In this document: in pieces, positions 1-14,853 of the stretch | Numbering within the stretch: position 1 is the stretch's first letter | Layout of the letters: each line of letters opens with the position of its first letter | Origin: Paenibacillus lentus | Lineage (GTDB): Bacteria; Bacillota; Bacilli; Paenibacillales; Paenibacillaceae | NCBI RefSeq assembly: GCF_003931855.1 | Contig: NZ_CP034248.1 | Location: 930,001-994,000, forward strand | Direction: 5' to 3' | Length of the DNA: 64,000 nucleotides | The notes under the pieces: generated by a model | What the model was told of the DNA's origin: nothing | The model's database searches: none | Seen by the model: only the letters and a program-made list of their open reading frames with translations | Made by a program: the position numbers and the translations under genes

Positions 1-3355
<3,355 letters not shown>

Positions 3356-3600
3356 AGGATGAAAGCATCGCATATCGAATGGATGGGATCTTTCATCCGA
3401 GATGAAAGGAAGTTTTACCCGTAGGCAAAATCTCTTTCAGCTAAGATGTTTGACTTGCTCATTTTGAATCTGACGAGATCAGATTTGCATCTGACTCTAT
3501 TTTTAGATTTCACTTCCGTGAAACCCGCTCACTCGTTGTTCAGTTTTCAAAGATCAACTTTGTTTCTCATGTGTTGCCGTGTTTCAGTGGCAACTTTCTA

Positions 3601-3629
3601 ATCATACAACAGTCGGCGATAAATTGCAA
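3601..3629 (-). promoter_or_regulatory. rrn promoter P2 (sigma-A)
   Basis: On the minus strand, -35 TTGCAA (3629-3624), 17-bp spacer, -10 TATGAT (3606-3601). Transcription would start near 3594, leaving a leader of about 240 nt before 16S that carries a GTTGCC/GGCAAC hairpin and a boxA-like TGATCTTTGAAAACTG motif (about 3555-3540). Confidence 0.75.
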
Positions 3630-3690
3630 GCTTTATTTTTTATTATTTTTGAAGCGCTTATTTAAGCTTGTAATTAACGACCGGATTTAT

Positions 3691-3719
3691 AATATATCAT
3701 CTTTTCTTTATATACGCAA
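3691..3719 (-). promoter_or_regulatory. rrn promoter P1 (sigma-A)
   Basis: On the minus strand, -35 TTGCGT (3719-3714), 17-bp spacer, -10 TATATT (3696-3691). It lies 90 bp upstream of P2, giving the tandem promoter layout typical of Bacillales rRNA operons. Confidence 0.65.
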
Positions 3720-3805
3720 GCATATAAACCTATTTTCGCTACATCCAATTTCAACCATATGCTATTCATCTATTTACTGCCCTGTTACTACTATCTATAT
3801 AGTAA

Positions 3806-3836
3806 GACGAGCCCCGCTCTATAAGCTGGGCTCGTC
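3806..3836 (-). terminator. Possible lysS terminator
   Basis: Inverted repeat GACGAGCCC/GGGCTCGTC separated by 13 nt just past the lysS stop. The following sequence is AT-rich but lacks a clean T run, so termination strength is uncertain. Confidence 0.5.
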
Positions 3837-3852
3837 CATCATCCATCTAAAG

Positions 3853-5379
<1,527 letters not shown>

Positions 5380-5455
5380 CTACAACTTATTCCATCGCTT
5401 ATATTTAGCTTAAACTTGCATATATGCACACAACTGGAAGGCATTCGATAATAGT

Positions 5456-5480
5456 GAAAAAAGCCTCCCCTGGGGAAGCT
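5456..5480 (-). terminator. greA rho-independent terminator
   Basis: On the minus strand the stem AGCTTCCCC/GGGGAGGCT is followed by TTTTTTC, 20 bp after the greA stop. Confidence 0.85.
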
Positions 5481-5499
5481 CTTCCAATCAAATACCGCC

Positions 5500-5976
5500 C
5501 TATTTCTTGATATCTACAATTTTATATTGAATCACGCCTGCAGGAACTGTTACGTCTACGATGGCACCCTTCTGTTTGCCGAGAATCGCTTTACCTACCG
5601 GACTTTCGTTTGAAATTTTATTCTGAAGCGGATCGGATTCAGCTGTTCCGACAATCGCGTATTCCATCGTATCGCCGAACTCCAAATCCTCCACAGTTAC
5701 CGTTGAACCAATGCTAACCGTGTCGGTATCGATCTCATCATTATTGATGATACGAGCATTGCGCAGCATTTTTTCTAGGGTGATAATGCGGCCCTCAATA
5801 AACGCCTGCTCATTCTTCGCATCCTCATATTCCGAGTTCTCGCTAATATCACCATAACCAATGGCAACCTTAATACGTTCTGCTACCTCACGACGTTTTA
5901 CAGACTTCAAATTCTCAAGTTCTTCTTCTAGTCTCTTCAGACCATCTTGTGTAAGAATAACTTCTTTATCGCTCAT
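5500..5976 (-). CDS. greA: Transcription elongation factor GreA
   Basis: A 158-residue factor that inserts its coiled coil into the RNA polymerase secondary channel and stimulates cleavage of backtracked RNA. The N-terminal coiled coil (about residues 8-75) carries the conserved tip [13 protein letters not shown], whose acidic residues act at the polymerase active site; the C-terminal FKBP-like domain follows. The start at 5976 was chosen because ACAGGAGA lies 9 nt upstream and the length matches the family. The frame stays open 55 codons further upstream to 6141 without a recognisable domain. It has its own strong promoter at 6243-6271. Confidence 0.95.
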   Translation of the reverse strand: MSDKEVILTQDGLKRLEEELENLKSVKRREVAERIKVAIGYGDISENSEYEDAKNEQAFIEGRIITLEKMLRNARIINNDEIDTDTVSIGSTVTVEDLEFGDTMEYAIVGTAESDPLQNKISNESPVGKAILGKQKGAIVDVTVPAGVIQYKIVDIKK

Positions 5977-6144
5977 CTCAACCGATTCTCCTGTCATGGA
6001 AATAATTTCCGCACTATGCGCGCGGTCATGGGCTCTTTCATTATAAATACCTTCCGCAACGTAACGGATGGATCCAATAAGGTCATCTATTACACCCACA
6101 AGGGCCCGAGTTGCCGCTTTGCCACGGCCGTGAAAATTCACGCA

Positions 6145-6192
6145 TCATTTGAGAATATCATATGCAAACTCATGGAGCTCAGACCACCCCAT
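6145..6192 (-). CDS. Short leader ORF in frame with greA (candidate)
   Basis: ATG at 6192 preceded by AGGAG (6211-6207), encoding 15 residues beginning MGWSELHEF and ending at TGA (6147-6145). After this TGA the same frame continues without a stop through 56 codons into greA. The spacing from AGGAG to ATG is 14 nt, longer than ideal. It could be a translated leader, a decayed N-terminal extension or chance. I do not recognise the peptide. Confidence 0.25.
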   Translation of the reverse strand: MGWSELHEFAYDILK

Positions 6193-6242
6193 GTTGTGGA
6201 AGTTATCTCCTGAGGCGAACTGAGGCGAATTTATACTGTGAA

Positions 6243-6271
6243 ATTATAGGTGAACCCTTTCAAAATGTCAA
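6243..6271 (-). promoter_or_regulatory. greA promoter (consensus sigma-A)
   Basis: On the minus strand, a perfect -35 TTGACA (6271-6266), 17-bp spacer, and perfect -10 TATAAT (6248-6243). Predicted start near 6236, giving a leader of about 260 nt before greA. The rest of the 374-bp gap (6272-6350) shows only an imperfect GTAAAC/GTTTAC inverted repeat. Confidence 0.85.
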
Positions 6272-6350
6272 TGACAGTACAATTTTCAAATGTAAACGTT
6301 TCATGAAGGTTGTTTACGTTAAAAAATTTAGCTATTGACATGTTTGCAAA

Positions 6351-7352
6351 TTAAGCAGATTCCGCTTCGCCAGGGCTCTCGCTTAATAGACTAGCGACAA
6401 AATCCTCAAGAATTCGCACCATCTCATCCCGTTTCGTCTCTTCCATGATAACGTCCTTTATTCGTGCCGCGCCCTTCATACCTTTCAGATACCAAGCCAG
6501 ATGCTTGCGCATTTCGCGTACAGCCACGTTCTCGCCCTTGAGAGCTGCCAGACGATCCATATGAAGGATCGCGATGCGAATTTTCTCCTCCGCCCCCGGT
6601 TCAGGCAATAATTTTCCTGTCTTAAGATACTCCACCGTACGATAAAGCATCCATGGATTCCCGAGTGCTCCCCGGCCGATCATAACGCCGTCGCATCCTG
6701 TCTGATCCAGCATCCGCTTCGCATCCTCCGGTGTAGCGACATCCCCGTTTCCAATAACAGGTATCGATACAGCTTCTTTGACCTGCTTGATATAACTCCA
6801 GTCCGCTTTTCCCGTATACAACTGCTCGCGGGTACGGCCGTGAACACTGACTGCTTTGCCACCGGCCTGCTCTACAGCCTTCGCATTATCTACTACATAA
6901 ATATGCTCGGCATCCCAGCCGATCCTCATTTTAACCGTTACCGGCTTGCTAACCACATTGACTACAGCGGACACCATTTCATATATTTTATTCGGATCAA
7001 GCAACCAGCGCGCTCCCGCATCGCATTTCGTCACTTTAGGCACGGGGCAGCCCATATTAATATCAATAATATCAGCATTCGTCTCTTGATCAACGACCTT
7101 TGCTGCTTCAACCAACGATTCGCGATCCCCGCCAAAAATCTGCAGACTGAGCGGCTTTTCCCGCTCGTCTACGAACAGCATTTCCTTTGTACGCTTATTG
7201 CCATGAATGATCGCTTTATCACTGACCATCTCTGCGCACACAAGGCCTGTGCCAAATTCCTTAGCAATCAGTCGGAAGGCTGGATTACAAACGCCCGCCA
7301 TCGGCGCAAGCACAACCTGATTTTTCATTTCGATATCGCCAATTTTCAGCAT
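6351..7352 (-). CDS. dusB: tRNA-dihydrouridine synthase (DusB family)
   Basis: A 333-residue flavoenzyme that reduces uridines to dihydrouridine in the D loop of tRNAs. The FMN-binding TIM barrel begins [15 protein letters not shown]; the catalytic cysteine lies in [11 protein letters not shown] (about residue 100), and VHGRTREQ and GNGDV motifs of the family are present. The start has GGAGGGGG upstream. It follows yazB in the same direction with a 69-bp gap, as in B. subtilis, where the gene is yacF/dus1. Confidence 0.94.
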   Translation of the reverse strand: MLKIGDIEMKNQVVLAPMAGVCNPAFRLIAKEFGTGLVCAEMVSDKAIIHGNKRTKEMLFVDEREKPLSLQIFGGDRESLVEAAKVVDQETNADIIDINMGCPVPKVTKCDAGARWLLDPNKIYEMVSAVVNVVSKPVTVKMRIGWDAEHIYVVDNAKAVEQAGGKAVSVHGRTREQLYTGKADWSYIKQVKEAVSIPVIGNGDVATPEDAKRMLDQTGCDGVMIGRGALGNPWMLYRTVEYLKTGKLLPEPGAEEKIRIAILHMDRLAALKGENVAVREMRKHLAWYLKGMKGAARIKDVIMEETKRDEMVRILEDFVASLLSESPGEAESA

Positions 7353-7421
7353 AAGCTCCCCCTCCTAACTTATAATTGTCGAGCTTCCCCGTAAGTTGTG
7401 GCATTTTCTCTGCAAAACGAT

Positions 7422-7628
7422 TTATTCTAAGGACTTTAATTCAGACATCGAAATACCTAAAACGTCCACTATTTTAATTAAAATTTGATCATCAGCGTGT
7501 CGATTCCCACGTTCGATAGCTCCTAGGACGGCAAGTGATATACCAGTTTGCTTCGCTAGCTCCTGCTGTGTGAACCCCTTCAGTTTTCGAAAAGCCCGGA
7601 TTCGCTGCGCCAGTTGCAAGTTTTCCAA
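7422..7628 (-). CDS. yazB: Small XRE-family helix-turn-helix protein YazB
   Basis: A 68-residue protein that is essentially one HTH_3 DNA-binding domain: GFTQQELAKQTGIS and VLGAIERGNRH form the helix-turn-helix. A TTG start at 7628 is chosen because AAGGAAGG lies just upstream and the product matches the compact YazB family; an open frame further upstream gives unrelated sequence from the folK shadow. It overlaps the end of folK by 49 bp, so it is probably translationally coupled to the folate operon. Its target is unknown. Confidence 0.85.
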   Translation of the reverse strand: MENLQLAQRIRAFRKLKGFTQQELAKQTGISLAVLGAIERGNRHADDQILIKIVDVLGISMSELKSLE

Positions 7629-8128
7629 TAACGTACGCCTTCCTTTCCACTCATGCTGATTAATGCTTCTTGGGTGCGTCGGTATAAACCGGAAGACTCC
7701 CCTTCTGGAACGACGTCTGTCAAGGGAACAAGTACAAAAGCACGCTCCATCATCCGCGGATGCGGCAAAGTTAATAATGGGGTGTCTATGTTTTGGCCTT
7801 CTACCCATAACAGATCCAAATCCACAGTTCGCGGCCCGAAACGGATTTTCCGTTCGCGTCCAAGCTCAAGCTCAATATGCTGCATGACCGTCAGCAGCGC
7901 TTCCGGTTTCAACGTTGTCCGCATCGCCGCAGCCATATTTACAAAGCAGGGCTGATCCAGATACCCCACGGGATCTGTCTCATACAGTCTGGAGCAGCGA
8001 AGCACCTCAATTTCCGGATGAGCATTCAACCTGTTCAGTGCCTCCATCAGCGTCGCCTCCCGGTCACCAAGGTTAGCCCCTAAAGCAATATAAGCCTCTG
8101 AGGTTCCAGAGGTCGGATGTGTATTCAT
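7580..8128 (-). CDS. folK: 6-hydroxymethyl-7,8-dihydropterin pyrophosphokinase
   Basis: Transfers pyrophosphate from ATP to 6-hydroxymethyl-dihydropterin, the step before FolP. The family signature GPRTVDLDLLW is present, with AYIALGANLGDRE at the N terminus and LPHPRMMERAFVLVPL after it. ATG at 8128 is preceded by AAGTGAG; an alternative GTG at 8140 overlaps the folB stop but lacks a ribosome site. It ends 49 bp inside yazB. Confidence 0.95.
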   Translation of the reverse strand: MNTHPTSGTSEAYIALGANLGDREATLMEALNRLNAHPEIEVLRCSRLYETDPVGYLDQPCFVNMAAAMRTTLKPEALLTVMQHIELELGRERKIRFGPRTVDLDLLWVEGQNIDTPLLTLPHPRMMERAFVLVPLTDVVPEGESSGLYRRTQEALISMSGKEGVRYWKTCNWRSESGLFEN

Positions 8129-8136
8129 CGCACGTC

Positions 8137-8499
8137 TCACTTTCTAGATCGGTGTAGTTTCACCGTCACACCTTCAAAATGAATATCAAATGGTGGATGC
8201 GGCTTCGTGACATGAACCGTTAACGCATCTACCATAGTATAAGTGTCCAAAACAGAGGATGCAATATGTTCTGCTAGCGCTTCAATCAATTTGAAACTTT
8301 TTCCTTCGATAATCTCCCGCAGCAGATTATGGATTTCGGCATAGTTCACCGTTTTGCTCAAATCGTCAGTCTGCCCGGCTTCCCGCAAATCCAGCTCCAG
8401 TTCCAGATCGATATAGAACCGCTGGCCGAGCTTGCGTTCCTCCTCATAGACACCGTGATATCCGTAATACTCCATGCCCTTTAGCACCATTTTATCCAT
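8137..8499 (-). CDS. folB: Dihydroneopterin aldolase
   Basis: A 120-residue aldolase that converts dihydroneopterin to hydroxymethyl-dihydropterin and glycolaldehyde; it acts as an oligomer. Typical features are YYGYHGVYEEERKLGQRF at the N terminus, the conserved VNYAEI segment and the C-terminal VTKPHPP. It directly precedes folK in the operon, with folK starting at or within a few bases of its stop codon. Confidence 0.95.
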   Translation of the reverse strand: MDKMVLKGMEYYGYHGVYEEERKLGQRFYIDLELELDLREAGQTDDLSKTVNYAEIHNLLREIIEGKSFKLIEALAEHIASSVLDTYTMVDALTVHVTKPHPPFDIHFEGVTVKLHRSRK

Positions 8500-8557
8500 T
8501 ATTTATCCTCCAACCTTCCTGATTTAATTACCGGAATCTCCCGGAAAATTATCCACT

Positions 8558-9418
8558 TTAAACATAAACGATAGCGTCACACATTTTGGCCATCTGTTTA
8601 ATTTCCTTCACATCATGTACCCGCACGATCTGACAGCCTTGGGCAATGCCAAGCGATACCGTCGCCGCAGTTCCCATAATTAGCTCATCTACCGGCAAAT
8701 CCAGTGTTGTACGGATAAATCTTTTTCGGGACGTACCCAGCAAAAGAGGAAAGCCCAGCTTCATTAACCGATCCAGCTCCTTCATCACCCGCAAATTCTC
8801 GTCATAGTCTTTCGCGAACCCAATCCCCGGGTCAAGGATAATCTGCTCATCCCTTACCCCAGCTCGCCGAGCAATCTCCACACTATCCAATAGGTCAGCC
8901 TCAATATCCTGCATCAAATCCCGATAGTTTCGATCATGCCGGTTATGCATTAAAATGATGGGACATTTGTATTCTGCAGCCACTTCTGCCATAAGCGGAT
9001 CTGCCTTGCAGCCCCATACATCATTAATGATGTGAGCGCCTGCAGCAAGTGACCTCCTCGCCACCTCGGCTTTATAAGTGTCCACAGATATGGGAATGTG
9101 AGGGGCATGGCGCTGCAAGGCCTCTACAACTGGTATAACCCGCTCCAACTCCTCCTCCAACGACACAGGTTCATGCCCCGGGCGGGTCGATTCACCGCCA
9201 ATATCGATAATATCCGCTCCGTCACGGGACATTTCAAGCGCATGAGCAACCGCTCGATCTATATGATGATATCGCCCGCCATCGGAGAAAGAATCCGGGG
9301 TTACATTTAAAATCCCCATAATTAGTGTTCGTTCACCGAGTTTAAATTCCGTACCCCCACATGAATAAGTTCGCTGATACAACATAGGCTGCATAATATT
9401 TCGAGTTCTCCCTTCCAT
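8558..9418 (-). CDS. folP: Dihydropteroate synthase
   Basis: Condenses p-aminobenzoate with hydroxymethyl-dihydropterin pyrophosphate; the sulfonamide target. TIM-barrel motifs are LIMGILNVTPDSFSDGG, DIGGESTRPG, SVDTYKAEVA and a C-terminal RVHDV. Length 286 is usual. The start is uncertain: ATG at 9418 has AAAAGG directly adjacent, while ATG at 9394 has GGGAG 13 nt upstream. It sits between pabC and folB. Confidence 0.95.
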   Translation of the reverse strand: MEGRTRNIMQPMLYQRTYSCGGTEFKLGERTLIMGILNVTPDSFSDGGRYHHIDRAVAHALEMSRDGADIIDIGGESTRPGHEPVSLEEELERVIPVVEALQRHAPHIPISVDTYKAEVARRSLAAGAHIINDVWGCKADPLMAEVAAEYKCPIILMHNRHDRNYRDLMQDIEADLLDSVEIARRAGVRDEQIILDPGIGFAKDYDENLRVMKELDRLMKLGFPLLLGTSRKRFIRTTLDLPVDELIMGTAATVSLGIAQGCQIVRVHDVKEIKQMAKMCDAIVYV

Positions 9419-9452
9419 CCTTTTATTCTTATGGCCTTGTATCCTTCGCCTT

Positions 9453-10340
9453 TTAGATGCCAGTACAGCTTCTATAGCTATCTAAAAGCATTTCCGTAAT
9501 GGGGCCAATTCTTCCATCCCCTACCGAATATCTCAAACCTTCCTGCCCAACTAATGTCGTCACCGGCATCAGCTCCTGAATCGAATTCGTCAAAAAGATT
9601 TCCTCCGCCGCAACCAGTTCATCCCACGTATAGCGCCCTTCTTCATATTGCAGTCCTTGGTGTTCAGCGAGCTCCATTACAAAAGAACGAGTAATTCCGG
9701 GCAAGATCCCCGTTCCGACCTCAGGTGTAAATAGTTTTCCTCCACGCACAAAAAATAAATTACTAACGATGCCCTCCGCCAAATGTCCTTCAGCGGTCAG
9801 AAGCAATCCCTCGGGCACACCCTTGGAATAGGAGTTCCTAATCAACCCCGCTAGCTCACGCTTAGCCAGGATATTATTCATATAGTGAAGCGACTTATGT
9901 CTAATTTTTCCTTCTGGTGTATTACGGGGTGTAGTTAGACACCATAATTCCTTACCCTTTGCATACAGCTCAGAGTCGTATTCCGGCAATGACTTAACAT
10001 AAATAATGACGGACGGCTCCGTGTAATCCTCCGGCGGCAAGCCGAGCGGCCCCGTTCCTGCCGAGACCGTCAGCCGAATGTACCCATCCCGCAGTTCATT
10101 TGCCTGCAGCAGTTGAGCAATCTCCAAACGCAGTAGCTCTTCCCGTGTATCGTAGCGTATGCCTAATTCAAGACACCCCCCTCGAAGCCGCTCCAAGTGC
10201 CGTTCCAAAAGAAATGGCCGCCCCTGATACGTCCGGAACGTCTCGAACAGACCCATTCCATACATGAAGCCGTGATCCAATACGGATATCACGGCTTCAG
10301 CGGATGGGGTAAGAACTCCATTCACCCCAATATAATTCAT
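9453..10340 (-). CDS. pabC: Aminodeoxychorismate lyase (PLP class IV)
   Basis: Splits 4-amino-4-deoxychorismate into p-aminobenzoate and pyruvate. It is a fold type IV PLP enzyme related to branched-chain aminotransferases; the Schiff-base lysine is expected in [12 protein letters not shown], and [13 protein letters not shown] and the C-terminal [11 protein letters not shown] are family motifs. Length 295. It overlaps pabA by 4 bp (ATGA), so translation is coupled. Confidence 0.93.
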   Translation of the reverse strand: MNYIGVNGVLTPSAEAVISVLDHGFMYGMGLFETFRTYQGRPFLLERHLERLRGGCLELGIRYDTREELLRLEIAQLLQANELRDGYIRLTVSAGTGPLGLPPEDYTEPSVIIYVKSLPEYDSELYAKGKELWCLTTPRNTPEGKIRHKSLHYMNNILAKRELAGLIRNSYSKGVPEGLLLTAEGHLAEGIVSNLFFVRGGKLFTPEVGTGILPGITRSFVMELAEHQGLQYEEGRYTWDELVAAEEIFLTNSIQELMPVTTLVGQEGLRYSVGDGRIGPITEMLLDSYRSCTGI

Positions 10341-10918
10341 ACTCCTACTCCCGTCTTGCGGTTCAAGAAGTTGCGAAGAATTTGATGGCCGTGATCGGTA
10401 ATAATCGATTCCGGATGGAATTGAACTCCTTCGACGGCATATGTTTTATGGCGCAGTCCCATAATCTCGCCTTCTTCGGTCTCAGCGGTAATCTCCAAAC
10501 AAGCCGGGAGGCTGGAGCGCTCCACGATTAGCGAATGATAGCGGGTAGCTGTAAACGGTGAAGGGAGTCCCGTAAATACAGACTCGCCTTTATGGTGAAT
10601 TGGCGAGGTCTTGCCATGCATCAGCCGTTCCGCCCGCACGACCTTGCCTCCGAAGGCTTGGCCAATAGCCTGATGTCCCAGGCATACGCCAAAGATCGGG
10701 ATTGCACCCTTGAATCGTTCAATAACATCCAAGGTAATCCCCGCCTCATTCGGCGTACAAGGCCCCGGTGACAGTAGAATGTGATTCGGCTGCAGCTCTT
10801 CAATGCCTTGTAAATCAATTTCATCATTTCGGCGTACAATGATTTCTTCCCCAAGCTCGCCCAAATACTGCACGAGGTTGTACGTAAAAGAATCGTAATT
10901 ATCGATAACTAGTATCAT
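10337..10918 (-). CDS. pabA: Glutamine amidotransferase subunit of aminodeoxychorismate/anthranilate synthase
   Basis: A class I glutamine amidotransferase (193 residues) supplying ammonia to PabB, and in many Bacilli also to TrpE. The nucleophile cysteine is in [11 protein letters not shown] and the His-Glu pair in [21 protein letters not shown] forms the oxyanion region. It overlaps pabB and pabC by 4 bp each. In B. subtilis this amphibolic subunit serves both pathways; whether it does here depends on whether a separate trpG exists elsewhere. Confidence 0.95.
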   Translation of the reverse strand: MILVIDNYDSFTYNLVQYLGELGEEIIVRRNDEIDLQGIEELQPNHILLSPGPCTPNEAGITLDVIERFKGAIPIFGVCLGHQAIGQAFGGKVVRAERLMHGKTSPIHHKGESVFTGLPSPFTATRYHSLIVERSSLPACLEITAETEEGEIMGLRHKTYAVEGVQFHPESIITDHGHQILRNFLNRKTGVGV

Positions 10919-12498
10919 AACTTCATCCCCTGTCCCTGGCCTTCCGTGGCGATCTCCTCACTCAACCCAACCGCCATCACGATAGCTCTGGCTTTATTAT
11001 GGCACTCCCTGTATTCCCGATAAGGCTCGGAGTCGATGACGATCCCGGCACCGACCTGAATATGGCCTACGCCGTCCTTAACGATCAGTGTACGTATAAT
11101 AATATTTAATTCCATATTTCCTTTGTAGTCAATCCACCCCATTGCACCGGTATATGGCCCGCGGGTTACAGGCTCCAGTTCCTCGATAATTTCCATCGTC
11201 CTGACTTTCGGAGCACCCGTAATGGTTCCCCCCGGAAATACAGCAGCAATCACATCAAATGGCGTTTTCCCAGTATCCAATTGACCCTCTACCTGAGACA
11301 CCAGGTGCATGACATGGGAATAGTATTCAATAACCATCAGTTCGCTGGCCCTTACCGTACCGAACTTAGATACGCGTCCCAAGTCGTTGCGCAGTAAATC
11401 GACGAGCATTATATGCTCTGCGCGCTCCTTCTCGCTGTCCAGCAGCTCGCGAGCCATTGCCTCGTCCTCTTCTACCGTGGCACCACGGCGCCGAGTTCCA
11501 GCGATAGGACGTGTGGCCATCTTTCCTTGCTCGAGCTTCACAAGGAGCTCTGGTGAAGCGGAAACAAGCTGAAAGTCCGGAAAGCGCAGCAACCCCATAT
11601 AGGGAGATGGATTCAACAATCTCAGCCATTCATAGACTTCCTCTGGCGAAGTCGTAAGCGGAATGCCGCGCCGCAAAGACAAGTTCACCTGGAACACGTC
11701 ACCCGCTGCAATATACTCCTGTACCCGGCGTACCGCTGCTTCAAAATCCTCTTGAACAAAAGAGATGGAAGCAGACCGTTCTAAAATATCGTCCCACTCG
11801 ACTGATGAAGCATCTCTTGTCGATAGCACAGCTCGCCGGGCCTTTGTTTTTTCCGCCAGAACTCCATGCTCGGTTTCATATATGATCTCATTCCAACGTT
11901 CAAGCATCAACGATGCCCGCTGCCCGGCCTCTTTGAATGCCTCGGCCAGTGATAAAGCAGATTTATCCACACCGATAGGACAATGAATGATCGCATACAC
12001 CTCGCCATGCTCATGATCGAACACCCATATCTCTTCCATACGCATCCAAATATAATCGTCTATCTGGAGATCATCCTCAGCTATAACTGGAAGACGTTCT
12101 AGCGAGCGGACAACATCATAACTGAGATACCCTACGCCACCTCCACTGAATTTAGGCAGTCCGGGAAGCTCTGGAGACGAAAAAGGCCTCAACCAGTCAT
12201 GGAGTACGTCTAACGGCCTTCCCTCAACTTGTACAACTTGACCTGTAGGGATATCCTCAATTCGAGCTGAATTCCCTTTTCCCCGAATGATCGATACCGG
12301 CTCTAGTCCGAGAAAAGTATAGCGGCCATCCTTGCCGCTCTCAAGCACAAAGGAATACGGATGCGCCTTATCCCAGGCGTGTGCCCAATCGCTCGGCAGT
12401 CGGGATGCCGATTTCATTTTGAGGGCATAGGGGAGCATCGTCCATTTCCCTTCCGCTGCCCAGTTCTCCCAATGCTCCCATCGTGTCATGGTAACCAT
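10915..12498 (-). CDS. pabB: Aminodeoxychorismate synthase component I
   Basis: A chorismate-binding enzyme (527 residues) making aminodeoxychorismate with PabA. The N-terminal domain (about 1-200) is followed by the chorismate-binding domain with the motifs [20 protein letters not shown] and [10 protein letters not shown]. The last motif and the gene position support PabB over TrpE. GGAGG lies 11 nt before the first ATG; a second ATG follows at codon 4. It is the first gene of the folate operon. Confidence 0.93.
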   Translation of the reverse strand: MVTMTRWEHWENWAAEGKWTMLPYALKMKSASRLPSDWAHAWDKAHPYSFVLESGKDGRYTFLGLEPVSIIRGKGNSARIEDIPTGQVVQVEGRPLDVLHDWLRPFSSPELPGLPKFSGGGVGYLSYDVVRSLERLPVIAEDDLQIDDYIWMRMEEIWVFDHEHGEVYAIIHCPIGVDKSALSLAEAFKEAGQRASLMLERWNEIIYETEHGVLAEKTKARRAVLSTRDASSVEWDDILERSASISFVQEDFEAAVRRVQEYIAAGDVFQVNLSLRRGIPLTTSPEEVYEWLRLLNPSPYMGLLRFPDFQLVSASPELLVKLEQGKMATRPIAGTRRRGATVEEDEAMARELLDSEKERAEHIMLVDLLRNDLGRVSKFGTVRASELMVIEYYSHVMHLVSQVEGQLDTGKTPFDVIAAVFPGGTITGAPKVRTMEIIEELEPVTRGPYTGAMGWIDYKGNMELNIIIRTLIVKDGVGHIQVGAGIVIDSEPYREYRECHNKARAIVMAVGLSEEIATEGQGQGMKL

Positions 12499-12541
12499 GC
12501 TATGTCATTACCTCCAGCCCTTCATGCGTTCTTGTTGCTAG

Positions 12542-12575
12542 CTAGTATACTAGAACCTTATTCTGTTGAACATCC
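12542..12575 (-). promoter_or_regulatory. Possible pab operon promoter with palindrome
   Basis: A -10-like TATACT lies inside the perfect 12-bp palindrome CTAGTATACTAG (12542-12553), 17 bp downstream of a poor -35 TGTTCA. The palindrome over the -10 could be an operator. Weak evidence. Confidence 0.3.
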
Positions 12576-12632
12576 CTAAGTAACATGCAGACTTTATAAA
12601 ATGCCAGCATAACATAGCTCAGAACATGTAAT

Positions 12633-12669
12633 AACCCCCATACCGTCAGACGCAAGCGGTTGGGGGTTG
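12633..12669 (-). terminator. cysK terminator
   Basis: A long inverted repeat AACCCCCAACCG/CGGTATGGGGGTT lies 26 bp after the cysK stop. The following tract (TTATTACATG) is only moderately T-rich. Confidence 0.6.
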
Positions 12670-12694
12670 ATCTAATCTATTCAAGCTGCGGCTC

Positions 12695-13633
12695 TTAGCC
12701 TTCAAAATTGTACAGCGGCGTGCTGAGGTAACGCTCACCATTACTTGGAACAACAGCCACGACGCGTTTACCTTTACCAAGCTGTTTAGCTACCTTAAGC
12801 GCAGCAAAGACAGCAGCACCGGAGGAAATTCCAGATAGAATACCTTCCTCTTTGGCAACTTGACGAGCCTGCTCAAACGCATCCTCGTTTTCCACATGAA
12901 TAATCTCATCGTAAATCTCACGATTTAAAATTTCAGGGACGAAGTTGGCACCGAGTCCTTGAATTTTATGCGGTCCTGGCTTGCCGCCCGCCAGAATTGG
13001 CGAAGCTGCCGGCTCAACAGCAAAAATCTTAATGTCAGGGAAACGCTTCTTCAACACTTCCCCGGCTCCGGTGATCGTTCCGCCCGTTCCGATCCCTGCT
13101 ACGAACGCATCCAGCTTGCCATCAAGGGAATCAATCGCTTCAACGATTTCCGGCCCCGTCGTCTCGCGGTGGATCTTCACATTCGCCTGCGTTCTGAATT
13201 GATCGGCCAAGAAATAATCCGGATTCTCAGACAGGATTTGCTCTGCCTTCTTCACTGCCCCATTCATGCCTTCAGCTCCTGGAGTCAGTACAAGCTCAGC
13301 TCCGTAAGCCCGCAGTAGATTGCGGCGTTCAATACTCATCGTCTCAGGCATAACGATAACCGCTTTGTATCCTTTAGCGGCAGCGACAAGTGCCAGACCA
13401 ATTCCGGTATTTCCGCTAGTCGCTTCAATGATCGTACCACCCGGCTTCAATTTGCCCGCTTTCTCTGCCTCTTCTACAATGCTGATTGCAATCCGGTCTT
13501 TAACGCTGGCACCCGGATTTTGGTATTCCAGCTTCACATAAATTTCTGCGCTATCCTCAGGTACAATGCGATTCAAGCGGACAAGCGGCGTATCCCCGAT
13601 CAGATCTGTTACGTTGTTAACGATTCTAGCCAT
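12695..13633 (-). CDS. cysK: Cysteine synthase A (O-acetylserine thiol-lyase)
   Basis: A PLP enzyme making cysteine from O-acetylserine and sulfide. The PLP lysine is in NPGASVKDR, the substrate loop is [10 protein letters not shown], and the phosphate loop is [11 protein letters not shown]. With the start at 13633 (GGGAGG 8 nt upstream) it has 312 residues, normal for the family; upstream in-frame codons to 13747 give unrelated residues. It stands alone between terminators with its own promoter. I see no SAM riboswitch in the leader. Confidence 0.96.
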   Translation of the reverse strand: MARIVNNVTDLIGDTPLVRLNRIVPEDSAEIYVKLEYQNPGASVKDRIAISIVEEAEKAGKLKPGGTIIEATSGNTGIGLALVAAAKGYKAVIVMPETMSIERRNLLRAYGAELVLTPGAEGMNGAVKKAEQILSENPDYFLADQFRTQANVKIHRETTGPEIVEAIDSLDGKLDAFVAGIGTGGTITGAGEVLKKRFPDIKIFAVEPAASPILAGGKPGPHKIQGLGANFVPEILNREIYDEIIHVENEDAFEQARQVAKEEGILSGISSGAAVFAALKVAKQLGKGKRVVAVVPSNGERYLSTPLYNFEG

Positions 13634-13785
13634 ACGAAAACCTCCCTGAATAGTTGAAAATATAATAATTAAGGTTGCAGGACAATCTAATCTAGTTGTA
13701 AAAAAGCAAAAGAGGAGTCGGATTTTCTGCGGTTCTCCTGCCCTCATTTATTTCCGAGTAATTAAGTTGGTATTGTTCTTTCATT

Positions 13786-13815
13786 ATCTTAACAATCAGC
13801 GATAGCAGTTGTCAA
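13786..13815 (-). promoter_or_regulatory. cysK promoter (sigma-A)
   Basis: On the minus strand, perfect -35 TTGACA (13815-13810), 18-bp spacer, -10 TAAGAT (13791-13786). The leader of about 140 nt contains a short AGGAG/CTCCT pair followed by a T-rich stretch, possibly meaningless. Confidence 0.7.
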
Positions 13816-13825
13816 GAAAGGATAT

Positions 13826-13872
13826 AAAAAAAACTTTGCCGCCCCCCCATCTTCCAAGAACGACAAAGTTTT
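13826..13872 (-). terminator. hslO terminator
   Basis: On the minus strand the stem AAAACTTTGTCG/CGGCAAAGTTTT is followed by a T run; it starts 18 bp after the hslO stop. Confidence 0.9.
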
Positions 13873-13890
13873 GAGATCTATCCGATTTTA

Positions 13891-14781
13891 TTATTTTTTG
13901 GTCTGAGCCTGTAGTTGGGCAATTCGCTCCGGGCTGAATTTATAAGCCTCATTGCAGAAGTCGCATACAACTTCAACCTCTTTGTTGTCCTCCATCATCT
14001 CGGTTAGTTCCTGAGATCCCAAGCTGATCAACGTGCGTTCCACGCGCTCTACCGAGCAGTTACAGGAGAATACCACCTCTGATTCATCCAGAGGTTTAAA
14101 ATCAGGTACGATCCAACGAAGCATCTCCTCCAGCTCGAGTCCTTGATCCAGAAGGGAGGTCACTGGCGGTAGCTGGCCAATCGCCCGCTCGATCGTGTCA
14201 ATCTCCGGATCGCTCAGCCCAGGCAGAAGCTGAATAATGAAGCCGCCAGCTACAATGACGGACGAATCAGTATCCACAAGCACACCCAGCCCTACGGCTG
14301 ATGGCGTTTGCTCCGATACGGCAAAATAATACGTAAAATCCTCCCCGAGCTCGCCGGAGATGAGCGGAACGCTTCCCCGATAAGGCTCCTTAAGGCCCAA
14401 ATCCTTAGTTACATGAATATAGCCCGTCGTACCGACGGCCCCAGCCACGTCCAACTTCCCCTGGCTATTGCTAGGTAACTGCACATGAGGATTTGTAACA
14501 TAACCTCGAACCTCACAGTTTGCATTTGCATCGGCGATAATTTGCCCGATCGGGCCGTCACCTTTTACTTGAACCGTTAGCTTCTCATCCCCTTTGAGCA
14601 TAGCCCCCATCATCGTAGCTGCTGTAACAGTTCGCCCCAGAGCAGCTGTCGTTGTAGGGTAAGTATCATGGCGACGACGCAGCTCTTCTACAAGCGAGGT
14701 TGTACGGACGGCGAACGCACGCACCTTGCCGTTCATGGCGGTACCTCGAATTAAGCGATCCTTCTCTTGCTCCGTTCCCAT
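13891..14781 (-). CDS. hslO: Redox-regulated chaperone Hsp33
   Basis: A 296-residue holdase chaperone activated by oxidation. The N-terminal domain binds unfolded proteins. The C-terminal zinc switch has four cysteines arranged as SCNCS (about residue 235) and VCDFCNEAY (about residue 270), releasing zinc and forming disulfides under oxidative stress. The start at 14781 is supported by AGGAGG 10 nt upstream; 13 more in-frame codons upstream are unlikely. It sits beside coaX as in B. subtilis. Confidence 0.95.
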   Translation of the reverse strand: MGTEQEKDRLIRGTAMNGKVRAFAVRTTSLVEELRRRHDTYPTTTAALGRTVTAATMMGAMLKGDEKLTVQVKGDGPIGQIIADANANCEVRGYVTNPHVQLPSNSQGKLDVAGAVGTTGYIHVTKDLGLKEPYRGSVPLISGELGEDFTYYFAVSEQTPSAVGLGVLVDTDSSVIVAGGFIIQLLPGLSDPEIDTIERAIGQLPPVTSLLDQGLELEEMLRWIVPDFKPLDESEVVFSCNCSVERVERTLISLGSQELTEMMEDNKEVEVVCDFCNEAYKFSPERIAQLQAQTKK

Positions 14782-14853
14782 TGATGTGAAGCCTCCTCTT
14801 CTGATGTTCTGATAACTCATAACAGAGTACAGATTACTGTACTAATGAACTGA

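Noticed and set aside
6290..6304. CcpA cre site near greA
   Set aside because: TGTAAACGTTTCAT matches only the left half of the consensus; the right half fails at three positions.
13634..13785. SAM riboswitch before cysK
   Set aside because: The leader is short and lacks the conserved S-box core; only a 5-bp hairpin is visible.
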